Translations under genes and position numbers: made by a program
Source: JACTMZ01 sp044359955
Lineage (GTDB): Bacteria > Verrucomicrobiota > Verrucomicrobiia > Chthoniobacterales > JACTMZ01
Assembly: GCA_044359955.1 (NCBI GenBank)
Contig: JBIKLF010000001.1
Coordinates: forward strand, 62,001-126,000
Direction of reading: 5' to 3'
DNA: 64,000 nt
In this document: in pieces, positions 8,064-16,424 of the stretch
Layout: every line of letters begins with the position of its first letter
How positions within the stretch are numbered: the stretch's first letter is position 1
The notes under the pieces: generated by a model
Database searches by the model: none
What the model was told of the DNA's origin: nothing
What the model saw: the letters and a program-made list of their open reading frames with translations, nothing else

Positions 8064-8873
8064 TTATTCCACGGCGGGGCCGGCCCCGAGCATTTTTTCG
8101 AAGAGCTGGTTGAGCGACGAGGCGGGCAGGCGGAGCGCTTCCTGTCCTTCGGACGGTTGCCACGCGCTGGCCGCCAATTCGCCGGCGAAGTCGAGTTTCT
8201 CGATCTCAAGGTCGAGCTCACCTTGCGGGGTGGTCACCACCAAGCGGGTCGGTTGGCGGTTTTCCCCAATCCAAGCGCGGCCGGTGAATTCTTCCGCCTT
8301 CATCGCTTCGCGCAATTGCGGAAGGAGGCCGAACTCAAGCACGCGGCGCTGGGGGTTTTCCTCCGTGCCGAGGTCCTTCACGTCGAAGACGAGCGGCAGG
8401 AAGGACAACATCTGCGGGTCCAAAGCGAGGGGGATGAGCGGAGGTGAGGTGGTGTCCGGGGTTTGGTCGGTAGTGTCGAAGCCGGCCGCTTGGGCCAGCG
8501 CGGTCATGGGTTCGGCGGGCACGGCCCAGAGTTCTTTGCCGTCGCGGCAGGCGGTGAGGGGTGTGGCGCTGCCCTCGCGGACCACATCAATGCGGAAGCG
8601 GTCCGGGGCCTGCACCGCAAGGCGCAGACGTGTGCCCGTGGCGGCGGCGAGCGGACCAGTGCCGCCATTGACGAGGCACTCGGCCACCATGGCTTGGGAC
8701 GGACCACCGGCGGAACCTAGCAGGGCCGCGGCAATGGGGGCCAGCGCCTGGCCGAACACTTCGTAGGCGGGTCCGTCCGCCGCACGGGCCGGCAGGGCTG
8801 ACCAGACGGTCAAGGCGATGGCGACGATCTTGCACGCGGCGCGGCGGGATCTAAGATAGGTCCGGTAAACCAT
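8064..8873 (-). CDS. Secreted protein, possibly LolA/LolB-like lipoprotein-handling fold
   Basis: A 269-residue protein with a cleavable signal peptide (residues 1-31, ending ARAADGP). The mature part has alternating beta-like segments such as LRLAVQAPDRFRIDVV, a DGKELWAV turn, and ARAWIGENRQPTRLVVTTPQGEL near the C-terminus. These phrases resemble LolA/LolB and outer-membrane lipoprotein-sorting proteins, but the match is by feel and no family signature is decisive. Its ATG at 8873 overlaps the divergent exbB start codon (CATG), which is unusual; one of the two starts may be different. Confidence 0.6.
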   Translation of the reverse strand: MVYRTYLRSRRAACKIVAIALTVWSALPARAADGPAYEVFGQALAPIAAALLGSAGGPSQAMVAECLVNGGTGPLAAATGTRLRLAVQAPDRFRIDVVREGSATPLTACRDGKELWAVPAEPMTALAQAAGFDTTDQTPDTTSPPLIPLALDPQMLSFLPLVFDVKDLGTEENPQRRVLEFGLLPQLREAMKAEEFTGRAWIGENRQPTRLVVTTPQGELDLEIEKLDFAGELAASAWQPSEGQEALRLPASSLNQLFEKMLGAGPAVE

Positions 8874-9621
8874 GGTCTCATTGCTCGCGCCCGAATTCCT
8901 TGCCGCCGGCGGACTGCTCTTTGCCTTCCAAGAAACGAGCATTTCGGGGTTGGTCATTATCGCGGCTCTCTTCATCGCCTCGATTTTCAGTTGGTCGGTC
9001 ATGATCACCAAGTTCCGCATGATCCGCTTCGCACGCAAGCAAACCGAGCGATTTTTCGCCATTTTCAAAAAGCACCGCCAACCCTTGCACGTTTACGAGA
9101 CCGGTTTGTTTTTCGAGGGTTCGGCGGCCTATGCGGTTTATCGTGCCGGGTGCGAGGAACTTGCTTACCAGATGCTCGGGTCGGGCGAGGTGGATGACAC
9201 GTTCTCCGCGCGGGTCGAAGTGGCCGACCGCATCAGTCCGGCGCAAATGCGTTCCGTCACCGCGGCGATGGAACGCGCGGTCGGCGAATCGGGACTGCGG
9301 ATGGAATCACAAATGATCATCCTGGCCACCGCGGTGAGCGGTTCGCCTTTCCTCGGCCTGCTTGGCACGGTGTGGGGTGTGATGGATACCTTCAGCGGCG
9401 TGGCCATGGCGGGCACGCCGAATCTGGCGGCCATGGCGCCGGGCGTTTCGGGTGCGTTGCTGACCACGGTGATCGGGCTTCTCGTCGCGATTCCAGCCAT
9501 GTTCGGTTACAATTTCCTCGTGACCAGCCTGCGCGCCACGATTGTGCAGACCGACAATTTTGCGGCGCAGCTTTCATCCGATTTCGAGCACCGTTTTGTG
9601 GATTACGAGCGAAAGGGTTGA
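8872..9621 (+). CDS. ExbB/TolQ-type proton channel subunit
   Basis: A 249-residue MotA/TolQ/ExbB inner-membrane protein. A first transmembrane helix lies at about 25-45 (LVIIAALFIASIFSWSVMI), followed by a cytoplasmic loop, then the paired helices with the family signature (SPFLGLLGTVWGVMDTF about 160-176, GLLVAIPAMFGYNFL about 203-217). With ExbD it turns proton flow into mechanical work for TonB/TolA proteins. It heads a three-gene run with exbD 3 nt after and a TonB-like gene next. Tol and Exb cannot be told apart from sequence alone. Confidence 0.93.
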   Translation: MVSLLAPEFLAAGGLLFAFQETSISGLVIIAALFIASIFSWSVMITKFRMIRFARKQTERFFAIFKKHRQPLHVYETGLFFEGSAAYAVYRAGCEELAYQMLGSGEVDDTFSARVEVADRISPAQMRSVTAAMERAVGESGLRMESQMIILATAVSGSPFLGLLGTVWGVMDTFSGVAMAGTPNLAAMAPGVSGALLTTVIGLLVAIPAMFGYNFLVTSLRATIVQTDNFAAQLSSDFEHRFVDYERKG

Positions 9622-9624
9622 ACC

Positions 9625-10041
9625 ATGCGCCGCTACTCGGACAAACAAGCCCTGTCGACGATATCGGAAATCAACGTCACGCCGCTCCTCGATCTGGCCT
9701 TCGTGCTCCTGATCATTTTCATGATCACCACGCCTTTGCTCGAAAACAGCACGGATCTCATCGTCCCGACCAGCGAGGCGGCGGAGGGCGCGGTTGATCC
9801 GGCCAAAGTGCTCACGGTTTCGATCGATAAAAACGACGTGCTCAAACTCGATGAGGAGGAAGTAACCTTCGCCCAGTTGGAGGAAAAACTCGCCGGCTTG
9901 CGCGCGTCCGACCCGCAGACTGCGGTGGTGGTGCGTCCGCACCGTGATTTGCCGGTGCAACGTTTTATTTCGGTGATGGACGTGATAGCCCGCGCCGGTA
10001 TCACCAAAGTCGGCGTGATGACACGTCCCGAGGGGACCTGA
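9625..10041 (+). CDS. ExbD/TolR-type energy transduction subunit
   Basis: A 138-residue protein. A short cytoplasmic tail leads to the transmembrane segment EINVTPLLDLAFVLLIIFMI (about 15-34). The Asp of PLLD is the proton-carrying residue of the family. The periplasmic domain ends with the alpha/beta element RFISVMDVIARAGITKVGVM. It lies between exbB and the TonB-like gene, as expected for a working motor. Confidence 0.93.
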   Translation: MRRYSDKQALSTISEINVTPLLDLAFVLLIIFMITTPLLENSTDLIVPTSEAAEGAVDPAKVLTVSIDKNDVLKLDEEEVTFAQLEEKLAGLRASDPQTAVVVRPHRDLPVQRFISVMDVIARAGITKVGVMTRPEGT

Positions 10042-10047
10042 CGCGCC

Positions 10048-10887
10048 ATGGGGGAACCCCGTTTCCGGTGGACCGTGGCCGGCGTGGCCCTCCTCCACGT
10101 CTTGGCCATCGGCTGGCTTCTCTGGTGGAGTCTGCGTGAAGTGCCCATGCCGCAGGTCACATGGATGAGTCCGGCCCAATTTCTCCCGCCCGAGGAAGAG
10201 GAGGATCCACAACCGACGCCGCCGCCGGACCCGACCAAGCCCCGCGATGAGCCCAAACCAGCCGAAACTCCGCTCACGGCGAAGAGCGAGATCCCATTGC
10301 CCACGCCGACGCCCACCCCCACTCCGGAGCCGACGCCGACACCAACTCCGACCCCCAAGCCCACTCCGAAGCCGACGCCCAAACCAACTCCGAAACCGTC
10401 GCCCAAACCGACGCCCAAACCGAGTCCGAAGCCCTCCCCGAAGGCCTCACCCAAGGTGAGCCCCAAGCCCAGTCCAAAGGCGTCTCCCAAGGCCTCCCCG
10501 AAGGCCACGCCCAAAGCCCCCCCGAAAGCGGAAAGTGCCGCCAGCGAATCGTCAGTTCCCAAAGCCGAAGCGGTTGGCGGCAAGGCCGGCGCCTCCGGCA
10601 GCTCGAACTTCGGATGGTATCACGAAATGATCCACGACCGGTTCTTCGGTCTCTGGGAGCAACCAACCAGCATCGTTGGTTCGGCCAAGTTCACCACGAC
10701 CTTGAAAATCACCATCGCGGCCGACGGCCGGGTCAGCAACTTTTCGGTCGTTCGCTCTTCGGGTAATGTGGTCATGGATGAAAGCGTGCTCGCCGCCGCC
10801 CGCCGGGTGAACCGGATTGACGCCCCACCCAAAGACCTGGTTTCCGGCGGGTCCTACACTGTGAATATCAACTTTGAGCTGGATTGA
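10048..10887 (+). CDS. TonB/TolA-type protein with long proline-rich spacer
   Basis: A 279-residue protein: an N-terminal transmembrane helix (about 10-29), an acidic and proline-rich linker, a low-complexity spacer of Pro-Thr/Ser/Ala-Pro-Lys repeats (about 83-160), and a C-terminal TonB-like domain (about 187-279) with FTTTLKITIAADGRVSNFSV and an ending typical of TonB/TolA C-domains. The spacer would bridge the periplasm. It is the effector of the exbB-exbD motor just upstream. Whether the partner is a TonB-dependent receptor or a Tol-Pal system cannot be decided, since neither is in the window. Confidence 0.88.
   Translation: MGEPRFRWTVAGVALLHVLAIGWLLWWSLREVPMPQVTWMSPAQFLPPEEEEDPQPTPPPDPTKPRDEPKPAETPLTAKSEIPLPTPTPTPTPEPTPTPTPTPKPTPKPTPKPTPKPSPKPTPKPSPKPSPKASPKVSPKPSPKASPKASPKATPKAPPKAESAASESSVPKAEAVGGKAGASGSSNFGWYHEMIHDRFFGLWEQPTSIVGSAKFTTTLKITIAADGRVSNFSVVRSSGNVVMDESVLAAARRVNRIDAPPKDLVSGGSYTVNINFELD
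10294..10527 (+). repeat. Coding repeat: Pro-Thr/Ser-Pro-Lys spacer in the TonB-like gene
   Basis: In-frame degenerate hexamer/dodecamer repeat encoding PTPTPT, then PTPKPTPK and PSPKASPK units. The units diverge progressively towards the 3' end (Thr to Ser to Ala). Length polymorphism between strains would be expected. Confidence 0.85.
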
Positions 10888-10903
10888 GGGCGCCACTCGT
10901 TGA

Positions 10904-10932
10904 TTGACCTCCGGCGCCGCGACTCCTTAAAT
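10904..10932 (+). promoter_or_regulatory. Sigma70-like promoter for gap-pgk
   Basis: TTGACC (10904-10909), exactly 17 bp spacer, then TTAAAT (10927-10932), 47 bp before the gap ATG. The 92-bp gap after the tonB-like gene has the only AT-rich patch here, consistent with an independent glycolytic promoter. Confidence 0.55.
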
Positions 10933-10979
10933 AAGCGGTCCTCCCAGATCTGCATCCAACACACAGAAAAAACAAAAAC

Positions 10980-12026
10980 ATGACAAAAATCGGTATCAAT
11001 GGCTTCGGGCGCATCGGGCGTCTCGTTTTCCGCGCGATTGCGGAGCAGGGATTGCTGGGCAAGGATTTCCAAGTGGTCGCGGTCAATGACCTCGTACCCG
11101 CCGACAACCTCGCTTACCTCGTCAAATACGACTCCACCCAGGGCGCCTTCAAAGGCACCGTGACGAGCGAAAAATCCTCGCCGTCCGCCGCCGAGGACGA
11201 CGTGCTCGTGGTCAACGGCCAGAAAATCAAATGTCTCGCGGTCAAAGAAGGTCCGGCCGCGCTCCCCTGGAAAGATCTCGGAGTCGACATCGTCCTCGAG
11301 TGCACCGGCCTGTTCACCGAGGCCGCCAAAGCCAAGGGCCACCTCGAGGCCGGCGCCAAGAAAGTCATCATTTCCGCCCCGGCCAAGGAGGAAGACATCA
11401 CCGTGGTGATGGGCGTCAACGACGAGAAGTATGACGCGGCCAAGCACCACATCATTTCCAACGCCAGCTGCACGACGAACTGCCTTGCGCCCGTTGCCTA
11501 CGTTCTTCTCAAGGAAGGCTTCGGCATCGAGGAAGGCCTCATGACCACGGTGCACAGCTACACGGCAACGCAGAAGACCGTCGATGGTCCTTCCAAGAAG
11601 GATTGGAAAGGCGGACGTGCCGCGGCGATCAACATCATTCCGTCGACCACCGGTGCGGCCAAAGCCGTCGGTCTGGCTATCCCGGAAATCAAAGGAAAGC
11701 TCACCGGCATGTCCTTCCGCGTGCCCACGCCGACCGTTTCCGTTGTCGATCTCACGGTCAAGACGGTGAAAGAGACCAGCTACAAGGAAATCTGCGCAGC
11801 CATGAAAAAAGCCAGCGAGACCTACCTCAAGGACATCCTCAAATACACGGACGACGAAGTGGTTTCTTCCGACTTCATCCACGACACGGCCTCGAGCATT
11901 TTCGATGCTGGTTCGGGCCTCGAACTGAACAGCCGCTTCTTCAAGCTGGTCAGCTGGTATGACAACGAGTGGGGCTACAGCAACCGCTGCGTCGACCTCC
12001 TCAAAAAAGTCGCGGCCAAACTCTAA
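10980..12026 (+). CDS. gap: Glyceraldehyde-3-phosphate dehydrogenase, type I
   Basis: NAD(P)-dependent glycolytic enzyme of 348 residues. A Rossmann start MTKIGINGFGRIGRLVFRAI, the catalytic SNASCTTNCLAP with Cys at about 164, and the C-terminal WYDNEWGYSNRCVDL are all intact. Residue VNDLVP after the second strand suggests NAD preference. It is followed by pgk after a 62-nt spacer holding a strong hairpin. Confidence 0.97.
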   Translation: MTKIGINGFGRIGRLVFRAIAEQGLLGKDFQVVAVNDLVPADNLAYLVKYDSTQGAFKGTVTSEKSSPSAAEDDVLVVNGQKIKCLAVKEGPAALPWKDLGVDIVLECTGLFTEAAKAKGHLEAGAKKVIISAPAKEEDITVVMGVNDEKYDAAKHHIISNASCTTNCLAPVAYVLLKEGFGIEEGLMTTVHSYTATQKTVDGPSKKDWKGGRAAAINIIPSTTGAAKAVGLAIPEIKGKLTGMSFRVPTPTVSVVDLTVKTVKETSYKEICAAMKKASETYLKDILKYTDDEVVSSDFIHDTASSIFDAGSGLELNSRFFKLVSWYDNEWGYSNRCVDLLKKVAAKL

Positions 12027-12042
12027 AAGAGCGAAAGCAACA

Positions 12043-12073
12043 CGGCGCCCGGGGCAACCCGGGCGCCGTTTCT
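12043..12073 (+). terminator. GC-rich hairpin between gap and pgk, probable attenuator or mRNA stabiliser
   Basis: A perfect 11-bp stem (12043-12053 with 12058-12068) closed by a GCAA tetraloop and followed by TTTCT. The T-tract is short, so termination is probably partial. It would lower pgk relative to gap expression, or protect the gap transcript 3' end. Confidence 0.6.
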
Positions 12074-12088
12074 CCCTCCCGCAAAACC

Positions 12089-13333
12089 ATGGCCAAATTC
12101 CGAACTCTCCGCGACCTCGACTTCGCCGGCAAACGCGCGCTCATCCGTGTGGATTTCAATGTCCCGCAGGACAAAGCGACCGGCGCGATCACCAACAATC
12201 AGCGCATTGTCGCCGCACTCCCGACGATCGAACACGTGCTCGGCCATGGCGGATCCGTCGTGCTGATGAGCCACCTCGGACGTCCTAACGGCCAGAAGGT
12301 GGACAAATACACCCTTCAACCGGTCGCGGCGGAATTGGAAAAACTGCTCGGAAAACCGGTCAAGTTCGTCCCCGATTGCTCCGGCCCGGCAGCCGAAGAA
12401 GCCTGCGCCAAGTTGCACCCCGGCGATGTTGTCCTCCTCGAAAACCTCCGCTTTCACCTCGAGGAAGAGGGGAAAGCAAAGAACGAGGACGGGTCATCGG
12501 TCAAAGCCGACCCCGCCCAAGTCGCCGCCTTCCGCGCCAGTCTGAGCAAGCTCGGCGATGTCTATATCAATGATGCTTTCGGCACCGCGCACCGCGCGCA
12601 TTCTTCGATGGTCGGGATCGATCTCCCGCAGAAAGCCGCCGGCTTTTTGATGGAGAAGGAACTCAATGCTTTCGCAGCCGTGCTCGAACATCCCCAGCGT
12701 CCGCTGCTCGCCATTCTCGGCGGCGCGAAGATCGCGGACAAAATTCCGCTCATCACCAATCTCATCGAGAAAGCCGACGCCATCATCATCGGCGGTGGCA
12801 TGACCTACACCTTCAAAAAGGTGATTGATGGCATGGAAATCGGCGACAGTCTTTTCGATCCCGAAGGCGCCAAGATCGTGGCTGATCTGGCCGCCAAGGC
12901 CGAAGCGCGCAAGGTGAAGCTCATTTTCCCGGTCGATTTTGTCTGCGGCGATGCCTTTTCACCCGACGCCAATACACAGATGGCCGACGACGCCTCGGGT
13001 ATTCCGGCCGGCTGGGAAGGTCTCGATGCCGGTCCGAAGTCCATCGCGCTTTACCGCGAGGCCATCTTGGGCGCCAAGACCATCATTTGGAACGGTCCTC
13101 CCGGGGTCTTCGAATTCGAAAAATTTTCCGGCGCATCGAAAGCCATGGCCGAGGCGGTGGCCGAGGCCACGGCACAAGGCGCGACTACCGTGGTTGGAGG
13201 CGGTGACACGGCCACGGCGGCGAAAAAATTCGGGGTGGCAGACAAAGTCAGCCACTGCTCCACGGGCGGCGGGGCCAGTTTGGAATTCCTCGAGGGCAAG
13301 GTGCTTCCGGGCGTGGCGGCCTTGGCCGTTTGA
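12089..13333 (+). CDS. pgk: Phosphoglycerate kinase
   Basis: Transfers phosphate from 1,3-bisphosphoglycerate to ADP. It is 414 residues. The signature RVDFNVPQD is near residue 22, LMSHLGRPNG near 58, the hinge is present, and the nucleotide-binding GGGDTATAAKKFG and STGGGASLEFLEGK lie at the C-terminus. The frame opens further upstream over the gap stop, but ATG 12089 gives the family-standard N-terminus. Confidence 0.97.
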   Translation: MAKFRTLRDLDFAGKRALIRVDFNVPQDKATGAITNNQRIVAALPTIEHVLGHGGSVVLMSHLGRPNGQKVDKYTLQPVAAELEKLLGKPVKFVPDCSGPAAEEACAKLHPGDVVLLENLRFHLEEEGKAKNEDGSSVKADPAQVAAFRASLSKLGDVYINDAFGTAHRAHSSMVGIDLPQKAAGFLMEKELNAFAAVLEHPQRPLLAILGGAKIADKIPLITNLIEKADAIIIGGGMTYTFKKVIDGMEIGDSLFDPEGAKIVADLAAKAEARKVKLIFPVDFVCGDAFSPDANTQMADDASGIPAGWEGLDAGPKSIALYREAILGAKTIIWNGPPGVFEFEKFSGASKAMAEAVAEATAQGATTVVGGGDTATAAKKFGVADKVSHCSTGGGASLEFLEGKVLPGVAALAV

Positions 13334-13411
13334 CCGGCTTCTTGCCGCTTTCCTCATACCAACCTACTCTTCTCTCTCACTTCCCCGTCCTCTCGCGAGG
13401 GCGGACTCGAC

Positions 13412-14995
13412 ATGCGCAAATTCCTTCATCGGCAGCAGTTGGTGAAAAAAGGCCTGGCCTGCGGCAAATCCCGCCGCACGGTTGAGGACAACCCGTGGCG
13501 CGAGGCGCTGGCCTGTGGTTGGCTGCCGCGGGTGGTTGTCTTCGTGCTTTTCGCCGTCGGTCTCGGGTTCCTCATTTTCACCGGCGGCCCGCAGGAGGAA
13601 CCGCTCAAGAAATACCTCATCTGCCTGCTCGTCTTCGCCATTTCCATCGCGCAACTCTGGGTCAACCACCCACAGGCATTCTACCGCAACTCGAGCCTCG
13701 CGCTCATCTACGGGATCCTCCTCACCCAGTTGGCCACGATCAAAGGCCTGCTCGTGCTGGCCGACGCCGGGCGCATCGACTTGCAACTCTTGCCCATGCT
13801 GATTCCCTACGCGTTCGCGCCGCTCGTTTTTTCGGTGCTGCTCGGACGCCACCTCGGGCTTTTCGGCGCGGTGGTAGCCAGCTTGTGGGGTGCGTTTCTC
13901 ATGCCGGTCATCGACACGGTCTTCCTCGTCATTTCGCTCATCTCCGGGGTGGTTGCCGTGCTTTTCACCCTGCAAGTGCGCCGCCGCGGCCAACTCATCC
14001 GGGCCGGCCTCTATGTCGGCATCGCCGTTTGGTTGCTCGCCGCCATTTTTGGTCAGATCGGACCCCGGCTGATCACCGAACCGCAACTCACCGATTGGGG
14101 CATGGTCGGATGGCAAACTTTGGCCGCTTTCGGGGTGGGGGTTGGCACGGCTATCCTGGTCAGCGGCATCCTGCCCGTCCTCGAGCACATCTTCGGCATT
14201 ACCACGGATATTTCGTGGCTCGAGTCGGCCGACCTGAATCATCCCTTGCTGAAACGCATGACCCTCGAGGCGCCGGGCACTTACCATCACAGCCTCGCCG
14301 TGGCCAATCTCGCCGAGGCCGGTGCCGAATCCATCGGCGCGAATCCGACCATCTGCCGGGTCTGCGCCTATTTCCACGACATCGGGAAGATGGTGAAGCC
14401 GGAATATTTCACCGAAAATATGGCCGGCGGGGTCAATCCTCATGACGACCTCGCTCCTTCGATGAGCGCGCTCATCATCCTTTCGCACGTCAAAGAAGGC
14501 GTCGATCTCGGCCTGAAAAACAATCTCAACGACCTGGTGGTCGATGTCATTCGCGAACACCACGGCAACTCGCTGGTCCGCTTTTTCCACGACCGCGCGC
14601 GGCGCCAGGCCGAGGACGCCCGTCTCGGCGGAAAAATCATGAACCTCCGGGCCGAGGATGTCCCCGCAGTGCAGGAAGAAAATTTCCGCTACCCCGGCCC
14701 GAACCCGCAGAGCAAAGAAAGCGGCATCATTTGCCTGGCCGATGCGGTGGAAAGCGCCTCGCGCAGTCTCAAACGCCCCACGCCGCAGCGGGTCGAGGAC
14801 TTGGTCGACGAGGTGATCGAACGCAAGATGGATGAAGGCCTACTCGGCGAGTGTCCGCTCACCCTGGCCGACCTTCGCAAGCTGTCCGCCAGCTTCCGCT
14901 TCACCCTGCTCAACATGATGCACAGCCGCATTGCCTACGCCCAGGACGAGGAAAGGCCGGAGAAGGTTGAAGCGGAATCGAAGGCAACTGCTTGA
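13412..14995 (+). CDS. 7TM-HD membrane phosphohydrolase (PgpH/YqfF family), short form
   Basis: A 527-residue protein. The N-terminal ~255 residues contain about seven transmembrane helices. They are followed by an HD domain: LEAPGTYHHSLAVANLAE (about 286-302), YFHDIGKMVKPEYF with the HD pair at 322-323, and REHHGNSLVRFF. Related PgpH proteins degrade cyclic di-AMP. Full PgpH also has a large extracellular domain between helices 1 and 2, which is absent here (only ~15 residues link the first two helices). It sits upstream of ybeY, as yqfF does in Firmicutes. I infer nucleotide-second-messenger hydrolysis. Confidence 0.85.
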   Translation: MRKFLHRQQLVKKGLACGKSRRTVEDNPWREALACGWLPRVVVFVLFAVGLGFLIFTGGPQEEPLKKYLICLLVFAISIAQLWVNHPQAFYRNSSLALIYGILLTQLATIKGLLVLADAGRIDLQLLPMLIPYAFAPLVFSVLLGRHLGLFGAVVASLWGAFLMPVIDTVFLVISLISGVVAVLFTLQVRRRGQLIRAGLYVGIAVWLLAAIFGQIGPRLITEPQLTDWGMVGWQTLAAFGVGVGTAILVSGILPVLEHIFGITTDISWLESADLNHPLLKRMTLEAPGTYHHSLAVANLAEAGAESIGANPTICRVCAYFHDIGKMVKPEYFTENMAGGVNPHDDLAPSMSALIILSHVKEGVDLGLKNNLNDLVVDVIREHHGNSLVRFFHDRARRQAEDARLGGKIMNLRAEDVPAVQEENFRYPGPNPQSKESGIICLADAVESASRSLKRPTPQRVEDLVDEVIERKMDEGLLGECPLTLADLRKLSASFRFTLLNMMHSRIAYAQDEERPEKVEAESKATA

Positions 14996-14998
14996 GTT

Positions 14999-15021
14999 GC
15001 AGCGGCGGTCTCTGACCGCCG
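14999..15021 (+). repeat. Single REP-like hairpin
   Basis: GCAG followed by an 8-bp perfect stem (15003-15010 with 15014-15021) and a TCT loop. The stem is nearly the same as those at 26043-26112, so it belongs to the same repeat family. It lies just after the PgpH-type stop. Confidence 0.7.
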
Positions 15022-15073
15022 GAAACCCACCTTCTGGCTTGGTCCGCGCTGCGCCAGGGCCTAAGCAAAGCTC

Positions 15074-15526
15074 ATGTGCACTGTCCCCGAATTGTCCTGG
15101 CTGAACCGCCAGCGGACGGTCTCCTCCCGTCAACTCCGGCTTCCCGTGGTCCGTCAGGTTGTGGAGTGCGCTTGGCCGGAGATTGTCGCCGCCGAGCGAA
15201 GGGATTCGGTCCTGACCAAGCAACAGGAAATTTTCTTCGTCCTGGTCTCAGATGCCAAGATCGCCGCACTGCACGAGGAATTCATGAATGAGCCGTCACC
15301 GACCGACGTCATCACCTTCCAGCACGGTGAAATCGTGATCAGCGCCGAAACGGCCAAACGCGAGGCGCAGCAACGTAGTTTGTCCCTGCCGGAGGAAATC
15401 GCGCGCTACGCCGTGCACGGCATGCTGCACCTTGCCGGATGGTCTGATGCCAACCCTCGCGCCGCCGCCGCCATGCGCGCCATGCAGGAGAAAATTTTGC
15501 GCCGCGCCCTGCGTGGATTGTGCTAA
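15074..15526 (+). CDS. ybeY: Endoribonuclease YbeY (rRNA maturation), atypical metal site
   Basis: A 150-residue UPF0054 protein acting in 16S rRNA 3' maturation and ribosome quality control. The core is PSPTDVITFQHGEIVIS (about 75-91) and the zinc motif HGMLHLAGWSDANP (about 115-128). The first two His ligands are present. The usual third His, in the typical GYDH, is replaced: the sequence reads WSDAN, so Asp 125 may be the ligand. It follows the PgpH-type gene, as in many bacteria. Confidence 0.88.
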   Translation: MCTVPELSWLNRQRTVSSRQLRLPVVRQVVECAWPEIVAAERRDSVLTKQQEIFFVLVSDAKIAALHEEFMNEPSPTDVITFQHGEIVISAETAKREAQQRSLSLPEEIARYAVHGMLHLAGWSDANPRAAAAMRAMQEKILRRALRGLC

Positions 15527-15534
15527 GTTCGGCC

Positions 15535-16134
15535 ATGCTCCAGCCCGTGCCCACCTCCGATCCGGCGGCCGAAATCGCCGCGTGGTGGCGCCTTGTCGGA
15601 TTGTGCCTGCCCTCGCATGAGGTGTGCGGTGCCGTCACTTTCGCGCCGGCGGGCCCTGAAACGCTCGATGCCGACTGGTATCGCTGGGTGGCCGAAGTTT
15701 TTCTGCCCATTTTGCATCCCTCGTTGACCGCCCTTCAGTCGGCGGCCGCGCGGCAGGATGTGGCGGCAGTGCTGGCCGAGGATGCCGCACTCGGGGCAGA
15801 ATTGCCGGCGGATTTGTCGGGCGGAAGTCTGGCAGCCGGACGGCACCTGCTGACCGCTTTTCAGCCTCCCCAAGGTGCAAGGTTGCTCGAGAGGCTTTCG
15901 GAGGCTGCGCTGGTCGACCCCTTGGCTGGTCACTTGGCCACCGTCTTTGCCGCCCGCGGGCAGGCCTTTCATCTCCCCTTCCTGCAGGTCGCCGGTGCGC
16001 TCCTGCTCGCTGAGTGTGTTCTCGGGGCGGATGCGGCGGGCGTGACCTTGCCGGCCGCGCAGACCATCGACCTGCTGCAGAGTGCCTTGGATCGTATGGA
16101 GGCATTGCCTGCCGTGCAGTTGCTCGCGGTATGA
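15535..16134 (+). CDS. Uncharacterised Ala/Leu-rich helical protein upstream of clpS
   Basis: A 199-residue protein I do not recognise. It is predicted mostly alpha-helical and rich in Ala and Leu, with WWRLVGLCLPSHEVCGAVTF near the N-terminus and PFLQVAGALLLAECVLGA later; it is not clearly membrane-bound. ATG 15535 is 8 nt after the ybeY stop (an upstream GTG at 15520 overlaps ybeY). Its stop overlaps the clpS start (ATGA), so it is translationally coupled to clpS. Codon use matches the neighbours, so it is likely a real native gene. Confidence 0.7.
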   Translation: MLQPVPTSDPAAEIAAWWRLVGLCLPSHEVCGAVTFAPAGPETLDADWYRWVAEVFLPILHPSLTALQSAAARQDVAAVLAEDAALGAELPADLSGGSLAAGRHLLTAFQPPQGARLLERLSEAALVDPLAGHLATVFAARGQAFHLPFLQVAGALLLAECVLGADAAGVTLPAAQTIDLLQSALDRMEALPAVQLLAV

Positions 16135-16421
16135 GTGGCACTGCTGTCATCACCGGAGTCGAAACGCGCAACCAAGATGCGGTGGACGCTCCTTGGAATG
16201 TCGTGGTGCACAACGATCCCGTGAATCTCATGTCCTACGTCACCATGGTCTTCCAACGGGTCATGGGTTTCCCGCGGGACAAAGCGACCAAGCACATGCT
16301 CGAGGTGCATCACAAAGGCAGATCCCTCGTCTGGTCCGGCGAACGCGAGCGCGCGGAGTCCATCGTCGAGCAGTTTCATGGATATTTGCTCCTCGCCACG
16401 ATCGAGCAGGCGGAACTCTGA
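16131..16421 (+). CDS. clpS: ClpS, N-end-rule adaptor of ClpAP/ClpCP
   Basis: A 96-residue adaptor that delivers substrates with bulky N-terminal residues to the Clp protease. The conserved core WNVVVHNDPVNLMSYVTMVF (about 21-40) and the Met/His pocket residues in MLEVHHKG are present. The start ATG 16131 gives the ATGA overlap with the upstream gene; earlier in-frame codons lie within that gene. The next gene is a DUF2017 protein, a pairing seen in Actinobacteria. Confidence 0.94.
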   Translation: MSGTAVITGVETRNQDAVDAPWNVVVHNDPVNLMSYVTMVFQRVMGFPRDKATKHMLEVHHKGRSLVWSGERERAESIVEQFHGYLLLATIEQAEL

Positions 16422-16424
16422 CCC

